The translations under genes were made by a program, and so were the position numbers. The notes below the pieces were generated by a model. It had not been told where the DNA came from, did no database searches, and worked only from the letters and a program-made list of their open reading frames with translations. A stretch of 11,361 bases of DNA from Actinomycetota bacterium (lineage in GTDB: Bacteria; Actinomycetota; Actinomycetes; Propionibacteriales; Propionibacteriaceae), in contig JACRAA010000036.1 in the NCBI GenBank assembly GCA_016213595.1, positions 1 to 11,361 on the forward strand. Reading direction: 5' to 3'. Of the stretch, positions 6,733 to 11,361 are shown one piece after another. Position 1 is the stretch's first letter. Each line of letters begins with the position of its first letter.

Positions 6733-7785
6733 ATGGGTGACAAGACCTGCGTGACCATGAAGACCCTGGCCACGAAGCTCGGTGTCTCCGTGACCACGGT
6801 CTCGAACGCGTACAGCAAGCCGGACCGGCTGTCCGCCGAGCTGCGGGAGCAGATCTTCGCCACGGCGAAGGAGCTCGGGTACTGCGGGCCCAGCGCGGCC
6901 GGGCGGGCGTTGCGCAGCGGCAAGACAGGGGTCTGCGGGTTCCTCCTCGGTTTCGGCGGGGTGCCTCACGCCTTCGCCGATCCCTACAGCGTGATCTTCC
7001 TGGGCGGACTGGCGGAGGCCGCTGAGGAGTACGGAGCCTCCGTCCTGCTGCTCCGTGCCCCTGAGGATGCGGACGACGCCGCTGACCTCCTGCGGCGCGC
7101 CCCGATCGACGCCCTGGTGGTGTCCTCCACGGTCGGGGAGGTGGCGTACGAGGCGCAGCTCCGGCAGCGGGGCGTGCGGATCGTACGCACGGAGGCAATG
7201 GAAGCTGGTGACTGGGTGACGATCAACGACGTCGAGGCTGGTCGGATGATCGGCTCGCACCTGGCCCAGCTCGGGCATCGGAACCTCGTCGTCATCGCCA
7301 GCGGCGGGGGCACGGGAACCGAGGAGTTCGATGTCGCCGACGAGGCGATGCTGTGCCGGCTCGGGGGAGAGGCGTGGGCCCGTGACCGCGTCCAGGGGCT
7401 GTCGGAGGCACTGCCCGACGCTCGCATCCGTGTCGTGTTCGCCGGTGGCTACTCGAGGCTCGGGGGCCATGCGGCGACCGGTCAGACGCTCGACATGAAG
7501 GACCGCCCCACAGCGGTCGTCGCGTTGAGCGACGTGCTCGCCCTCGGTGCCTGGGACGCCGCCCTCGAACGGGGGCTCCACCCGGGCAGGGACGTGTCGA
7601 TCTCCGGCTTCGACGACATCCCCGAGTGCGGCTTCCTCGGCATCACCACGGTCCATCAGCCGATCGCCGAGAAGGGCCGTCTGGCCGGGCGGCTCGCCAT
7701 GGACCCCGACTATCCCCAACGGCAGGTCACACTGCCCGTCGAGCTTGTCGTCCGGTCGAGCACCGGGCCGGCTCCCAAGAACTGA
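6733..7785 (+). CDS. LacI-family transcriptional regulator
   Basis: A 350-residue DNA-binding regulator that normally senses a sugar or related small molecule. The N-terminal helix-turn-helix reads MKTLATKLGVSVTTVSNAYSK (about 9-29), followed by ELREQIFATAKELGY and the hinge helix GRALRSGKTG, whose Leu inserts at the central CG of operators. The periplasmic-binding-protein-like effector domain follows: GFLLGFGG, a YSVIFLGGLAEAAEEYG helix, VVALSDVLALGAWDAA, VSISGFDDIPE and ITTVHQPIAEKGRLAG. Between LGHRN and RDRVQG the linker is about 20 residues longer than in LacI or PurR, as seen in a subset of actinobacterial members. The ATG at 6733 is preferred over the GTG at 6730 because CGGAGG (6721-6726) is then 6 bases away. 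No transport or sugar genes are in the window, so the ligand is unknown. A dyad operator overlaps its promoter. Confidence 0.92.
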   Translation: MGDKTCVTMKTLATKLGVSVTTVSNAYSKPDRLSAELREQIFATAKELGYCGPSAAGRALRSGKTGVCGFLLGFGGVPHAFADPYSVIFLGGLAEAAEEYGASVLLLRAPEDADDAADLLRRAPIDALVVSSTVGEVAYEAQLRQRGVRIVRTEAMEAGDWVTINDVEAGRMIGSHLAQLGHRNLVVIASGGGTGTEEFDVADEAMLCRLGGEAWARDRVQGLSEALPDARIRVVFAGGYSRLGGHAATGQTLDMKDRPTAVVALSDVLALGAWDAALERGLHPGRDVSISGFDDIPECGFLGITTVHQPIAEKGRLAGRLAMDPDYPQRQVTLPVELVVRSSTGPAPKN

Positions 7786-7805
7786 CGCATGAAAGAAGGA
7801 AGAAG

Positions 7806-8000
7806 ATGACAGTCCAGCTCACCACCCAGATCCTCGCCGCCGAGCGCAACCGGCCGGCCACCGCCGTCATGGAGGGCAGGTTCGTCCCGACCGTCCACGT
7901 CGGTGTCCGTTGGGTCAGCGCCAGAGCCCTCCGGGCATCCGCCCGGCTGGGCCTGCGACTGGCCGACCGCCTCGAACGCGACTACCGCATGGCCGCCTGA
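7806..8000 (+). CDS. Small basic protein of unknown function
   Basis: This is a 64-residue open frame that I do not recognise. The start has a purine-rich binding site (AAGGAAG ending 3 bases before the ATG), 20 bases past the stop of the LacI-type gene, so both are probably on one transcript. A strong hairpin begins 18 bases after its TGA, as expected for a real last gene. The first half (MTVQLTTQILAAERNR, then a VMEGRFVPTVHVGVRW strand-like part) is mixed. The second half, roughly residues 38-62, is a likely amphipathic, Arg-rich helix (SARALRASARLGLRLADRLE). There is no signal peptide, no transmembrane segment and no Cys. The frame stays open upstream into the LacI gene, but only this ATG has a binding site. 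It might act with the regulator, but nothing shows this. Confidence 0.6.
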   Translation: MTVQLTTQILAAERNRPATAVMEGRFVPTVHVGVRWVSARALRASARLGLRLADRLERDYRMAA

Positions 8001-8018
8001 CCGCTCGCACTCAACGCG

Positions 8019-8050
8019 TCGCGCCCGGCACCGTCAGGTGCCGGGCGCGA
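8019..8050. terminator. Strong bidirectional hairpin terminator
   Basis: TCGCGCCCGGCACC (8019-8032) pairs perfectly over 14 bp with GGTGCCGGGCGCGA (8037-8050) around the loop GTCA. It lies between the stop of the plus-strand 64-residue gene and the stop of the minus-strand DUF2505 gene, so it can end both transcripts. No T-tract is present on either side. Confidence 0.8.
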
Positions 8051-8061
8051 GTCGTGTCCTG

Positions 8062-8532
8062 TCAGGCTGAGAGCCAGTCGTCGCCGACCCGCTGCTGGAG
8101 GCCGATGCCGTCGAGGACGGCCGGCGCGGCCGACTGCTCCAGCTTCTTGCCGACGAACGGGATGTTGACCGTGAGGTCGCCGGAGTAGTCGACCTTGGTC
8201 CCCCTACCGCCCGCGTACATCCGGGCCGTCCCGTTCATCTCGACGGGAAGGCCGGGGACAGCGAGCGTGAACGTGGCCTTCCGGGACCCATCCGCACCTT
8301 CGTACGACCACACCAGGTCCTCGACGATGGTGATGGTGCTGCCGGTGAACTTGGTCACGGCGGACGGGGACGGGAGCGTCCGGGAGACTGTGGTGTGCAT
8401 GCCGTCCACGGTGACCGCGTACTTCTGGGCCTCGGAGGCGACGCAGACCTTCTCGAGGAACGCGGAGTCGGTGAGCATCGCGACGACCTGTGACGGTGAC
8501 GCGGCGAAATCCTGCTGGGTGGTGAGCTGCAT
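8062..8532 (-). CDS. DUF2505 domain protein (SRPBCC-like fold)
   Basis: This 156-residue protein resembles the actinobacterial DUF2505 family, part of the START/SRPBCC lipid- or ligand-binding fold. It starts MQLTTQQDFAASPSQVVAMLTDSAFLEKVC, the typical opening strand and helix (a variable residue pattern plus VxxMLTDxxFxxxVC). It continues with TVSRTLP, then WSYEGADGSRKATFTLAVPGLPVEMNGT strands, and ends in KVDYSGDLTVNIPFVGKKLEQ followed by a C-terminal helix, the usual SRPBCC closing element. The ligand is unknown. The ATG at 8532 matches the family N-terminus; an in-frame ATG at 8541 would add three residues. Neither has a clear ribosome binding site. The gene is divergent from glutamate dehydrogenase, 78 bases apart, and may share control with it. 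Confidence 0.85.
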   Translation of the reverse strand: MQLTTQQDFAASPSQVVAMLTDSAFLEKVCVASEAQKYAVTVDGMHTTVSRTLPSPSAVTKFTGSTITIVEDLVWSYEGADGSRKATFTLAVPGLPVEMNGTARMYAGGRGTKVDYSGDLTVNIPFVGKKLEQSAAPAVLDGIGLQQRVGDDWLSA

Positions 8533-8561
8533 GCCGTCCATTGTGGCCGACCCCGAGCGGT

Positions 8562-8567
8562 TATCGT
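8562..8567 (+). promoter_or_regulatory. Possible -10 box TATCGT for glutamate dehydrogenase
   Basis: TATCGT lies 43 bases before the gdh ATG. TTGTGG (8541-8546) is 15 bases upstream, shorter than the preferred spacing, and it overlaps the alternative DUF2505 start. The box is in the 78-base divergent region, so control of the two genes may be linked. The call is by pattern only. Confidence 0.35.
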
Positions 8568-8610
8568 GGCAGCCGGAGCGGCAGTGGCGCCGCCAAGCGG
8601 AGGTTCGCAG

Positions 8611-11361
8611 ATGTCTCACGCGCTGACGACGGACGAGACGATGGTCGCTCGCGTCGTCGACAAGCTGAATACGGGGTCGGCAGAACAGGTCGAGGATCCT
8701 CACGAGCTGGTGAGCAGGTACCTCGAGCACCAGCACGGCGAGGACCTCGACGACATCGGCGCGAACGACCTCGCCGCACTGGTCTCCGCGCACGTGAGGC
8801 TCGCCCAGCAACGCCCGCAGCACGCCGACAACGTCGTCGTCGCGGTGCCCGAGGACTCGAGGGAGGTACGGCTGTCCGGCTCGACCGTGCTGCAGGTCGT
8901 CACGGACGACCGCCCCTTCCTCGTCGACTCGCTGACCATGGAGATCACCCGGCAGGGCTGGACGATCCGCCACCTGTTCCACCCCCAGCTGGTCGTCGAC
9001 CGCGACGACGAGGGGCAGCTCGTATCCCCAGGGACGGGGACTGCCGTGGGGGAGTCGTGGATGACCTTCGTCGTCTACCCACCGCTCGGCGTGGCCGCGG
9101 AGGAGCTGGCGGACGGGCTTGTCGCCGGCGTCGGCGAGGTGCTGGGTGAGGTGAGGGTCGCGACGGACGACTGGGACGCGATGAGAGCCCGGCTCGGCGA
9201 CGCCGTGGACCTGCTGGGCAGCAGCCGGTACGACCGTTGCCAGGACCGGGACCGTGCGCAAGAGATCCTCCGCTGGCTGCTCGACGACAACTTCACGCTG
9301 CTCGGCTACCGGGAGTACACCTACGACGGGGCTCGCTACCTGCCGGTCGCCGGCACGGGGCTCGGCGTGCTCCGTGCGGGCGAGGACACCTTCCATGCAC
9401 TCCCGGCCGCAGGGGACTCCGAAGTGCTCGTGTTCACGAAGGACTCCGTGCTCTCGCGCGTCCATCGGCCCGTCTACCGCGACTACGTCGGTGTCCGGGT
9501 CCTCGACAGCCACGGCTCGATCGTCGGTGAGCGACGCTTCGTCGGCGTGCTCGCCTCGCCCGCGTACACGGAGCCCGTCACGCGGATCCCGATCCTCGCG
9601 CCGAAGGCCGCGGAGATCTTCCGTCGCTCGGGGTACGGCCCGCAGAGCCACGGCTACAAGGCGCTGCTCGCGACGCTCAACACGTACCCGCGCGACGACC
9701 TCCTCCATGCCGGCGCCGACGAGCTGTACCCGATCCTCGAGCGGATCGCGACCCTTGGGGAGCGCCGGCAGGTCCGGGTGTTCTGCCATCGTGACCGCTG
9801 GGGCCGGTTCGTGAACTGCCTCGTCTACCTGCCACGCGACCGGTACACGACGGCGACCGCCGACAGGATCCGGAGGATCCTCTCGGAGCGGTTCGGGGGA
9901 GTCGCCGTGGACCAGTCGGCGCTCGTCACGGAGTCCGTGATGACGCGGCTCGGCGTCGTCGTCCGCCTTGCGGAGGGGGCAGAGCCGGACGTCGACCTCG
10001 ACGCGCTGGAGGACGAGCTGACCGAGGCGATCCGTACGTGGGAGGAGCGCTTCATCGACCGGGTCTATTCGTGGCCGAGCGAGCTTCGAGGCGTGGACTT
10101 CCCGGACTCCTACAAGGAGATCTTCTCGCCCAGGCAGGGTGTCGAGGACCTCGAGCAGCTGAACTCGCTGAGCGACGTGGACGAGCTGGGCGCAGCGGTC
10201 CTGGACACCGGCCCGGACGACGCCGCGGACCTGCGGCTCCGTCTGTACCGGCGCTCGCGACTCGCACTCCCCGACGTGCTGCCGCACCTCGACAGCCTCG
10301 GCGTGTCCGTCATCGACGAGTGGCCGTTCGAGCTGAGCCTTCGCGGGGAGCCTGCGTGGGTGTACGAGTTCGGTCTGGTCAACGGCGGGCAACGCTGGGA
10401 CGGCGGCGACCGAGCGCGCTTCATCGACGCTTTCCAGGCTTCTGTCACGGGAAGCCTCGAAATCGGACCGATGAACGCTCTGGTCACCGTGGCGGGGCTG
10501 ACCTGGGAGGAGGTCGGCCGGCTCCGGGCCATGGAGCGCTACCTCAAGCAGGGCGGCATGCCCTACTCGTACGCCTACATCGCGGCCGCACTGCAGGCCC
10601 ACCCATCGCTCGCGGCCCAGCTTGTCGCGGCGTTCCGGGTAGCCCACGACCCGGACCAGCCGGGCGACCCCCAGGAGCACCGGGAGGCTGCCGAGGAGCT
10701 GCTTGCCGGGGTCGAGTCCGAGCTCGACCAGGTCGCGAACCTCGACCAGGACCGGATCATCCGTGCGTTCGTGGCACTCCAGCGTGCGATCGTCCGCACC
10801 AACGCCTTCACCGACCTGGGTGACGGCGCGGTGGCGGTCAAGCTGCTGCCCCGGGAGCTCGTACTGCTGCCGGAGCCCCGGCCTGCGTACGAGATCTGGG
10901 TCTACTCCCCGCGGGTGGAGGGGGTCCACCTGCGCTTCGGCCGCATCGCGCGGGGCGGGCTGCGCTGGTCGGACCGCGCCGAGGACTTCCGGACGGAGGT
11001 GCTGGGACTCGTCAAGGCGCAGATGGTGAAGAACACCGTCATCGTCCCCGTCGGCGCGAAGGGGGGCTTCGTGGCCCGGCAGCTGCCCGACCCCGCGGCG
11101 GACCGGACAGCCTGGCTGGCCGAGGGCCAGCACGCCTACCGGATGTTCGTCACGGCCCTGCTGTCCGTGACCGACACGATCTCGCAGGGCGTCGTCGTTG
11201 GTCCCGACCGCGTGGTCCGGCACGACGACGACGACCCGTACCTCGTCGTGGCCGCCGACAAGGGGACGGCCACCTTCTCCGACCTCGCCAACGAGATCTC
11301 CCTGGAGCGTGGCTACTGGCTCGGCGACGCGTTCGCCTCCGGCGGCACCAACGGCTACGAC
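8611..11361 (+). CDS. gdh: NAD-dependent glutamate dehydrogenase, large type (3' partial)
   Basis: It catalyses oxidative deamination of L-glutamate to 2-oxoglutarate and ammonium with NAD+ in the cytoplasm. The frame is open for 917 codons to the window edge; the family is about 1,600 residues, so some 700 are missing. The ATG at 8611 has GGAGG 7 bases upstream. N-terminal ACT-like regulatory regions include VTDDRPFLVDSLTMEITRQGW (near 97-117). Further on are SHGYKALLATLNTYPRDDL, QVRVFCHRDRWGRFVNCLVYLPRDRY and YKEIFSPRQGVEDLEQL. The catalytic domain begins with RIARGGLRWSDRAEDFRTE (778-796), MVKNTVIVPVGAKGGF (805-820, with the putative substrate-binding Lys817) and GYWLGDAFASGGTNGYD at the edge. 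This is the ~180-kDa type described in Streptomyces and Mycobacterium. In mycobacteria it is inhibited by GarA. Regulation here cannot be read from the sequence. Confidence 0.96.
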   Translation, partial: MSHALTTDETMVARVVDKLNTGSAEQVEDPHELVSRYLEHQHGEDLDDIGANDLAALVSAHVRLAQQRPQHADNVVVAVPEDSREVRLSGSTVLQVVTDDRPFLVDSLTMEITRQGWTIRHLFHPQLVVDRDDEGQLVSPGTGTAVGESWMTFVVYPPLGVAAEELADGLVAGVGEVLGEVRVATDDWDAMRARLGDAVDLLGSSRYDRCQDRDRAQEILRWLLDDNFTLLGYREYTYDGARYLPVAGTGLGVLRAGEDTFHALPAAGDSEVLVFTKDSVLSRVHRPVYRDYVGVRVLDSHGSIVGERRFVGVLASPAYTEPVTRIPILAPKAAEIFRRSGYGPQSHGYKALLATLNTYPRDDLLHAGADELYPILERIATLGERRQVRVFCHRDRWGRFVNCLVYLPRDRYTTATADRIRRILSERFGGVAVDQSALVTESVMTRLGVVVRLAEGAEPDVDLDALEDELTEAIRTWEERFIDRVYSWPSELRGVDFPDSYKEIFSPRQGVEDLEQLNSLSDVDELGAAVLDTGPDDAADLRLRLYRRSRLALPDVLPHLDSLGVSVIDEWPFELSLRGEPAWVYEFGLVNGGQRWDGGDRARFIDAFQASVTGSLEIGPMNALVTVAGLTWEEVGRLRAMERYLKQGGMPYSYAYIAAALQAHPSLAAQLVAAFRVAHDPDQPGDPQEHREAAEELLAGVESELDQVANLDQDRIIRAFVALQRAIVRTNAFTDLGDGAVAVKLLPRELVLLPEPRPAYEIWVYSPRVEGVHLRFGRIARGGLRWSDRAEDFRTEVLGLVKAQMVKNTVIVPVGAKGGFVARQLPDPAADRTAWLAEGQHAYRMFVTALLSVTDTISQGVVVGPDRVVRHDDDDPYLVVAADKGTATFSDLANEISLERGYWLGDAFASGGTNGYD

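Noticed and set aside
8533..11223. The minus-strand frame of the DUF2505 gene stays open for about 2.7 kb upstream, opposite gdh, which could suggest a giant fused protein.
   Set aside because: Only the final ~156 residues look like a real protein. The upstream part is the antisense of glutamate dehydrogenase with shadow-type composition, and the DUF2505 family starts at the MQLTTQ position.
1..11361. Search for CRISPR, IS ends, direct repeats, tRNA or rRNA genes.
   Set aside because: Reading by eye gave no regularly spaced repeats, no transposase-like frame and no tRNA-like cloverleaf; short repeats found are those listed as hairpins or operators.

Overview
The window is chromosomal DNA from a strongly GC-rich actinobacterium. 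Third codon positions are overwhelmingly G or C, GTG is used as a start, and the gene set is actinobacterial: long-form HPF next to secA, an Rv3235-like DUF6459 gene, a DUF6912 gene, a short bacterial Ku, a DUF2505 gene and the very large NAD-dependent glutamate dehydrogenase. The gene order suggests Propionibacteriales (Nocardioidaceae or Propionibacteriaceae). That placement is inference, and a marker-gene search would settle it.

Layout from left to right: (1) the 3' part of hpf (2-463), a strong terminator-like hairpin (471-499), then secA (561-3338) with its own short leader. (2) A convergent DUF6459 gene on the minus strand (3372-3866). (3) Divergent from it, a plus-strand pair: a WS/DGAT-like acyltransferase (3997-5328) and a DUF6912 gene (5325-5789) joined by an ATGA stop-start overlap. 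The NHEJ protein Ku (5830-6642) follows after 40 bases and has no visible ribosome binding site. (4) A LacI-family regulator (6733-7785) behind a promoter embedded in a 41-base inverted repeat, with an unrecognised 64-residue gene (7806-8000) 20 bases after it. A 14-bp perfect hairpin (8019-8050) closes this unit. (5) A minus-strand DUF2505/SRPBCC gene (8062-8532), divergent from NAD-glutamate dehydrogenase, which starts at 8611 and runs off the right edge.

Most of the window is housekeeping: ribosome hibernation, protein export, double-strand break repair and nitrogen/carbon metabolism. The genes do not form one pathway, and I see no phage, IS element, CRISPR array, tRNA or rRNA. No gene-free stretch exceeds 300 bases. 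The longest is 3867-3996, or less if the DUF6459 gene starts further upstream.

I do not see a clear new multi-gene system. The points most worth checking are: the acyltransferase has Pro in place of the second His of HHxxxDG; the LacI-type gene has a dyad operator and an orphan small gene in its operon; the secA leader has a hairpin touching the purine-rich ribosome-binding region; Ku may be leaderless; and the hexamer TATCGT recurs just upstream of three genes.
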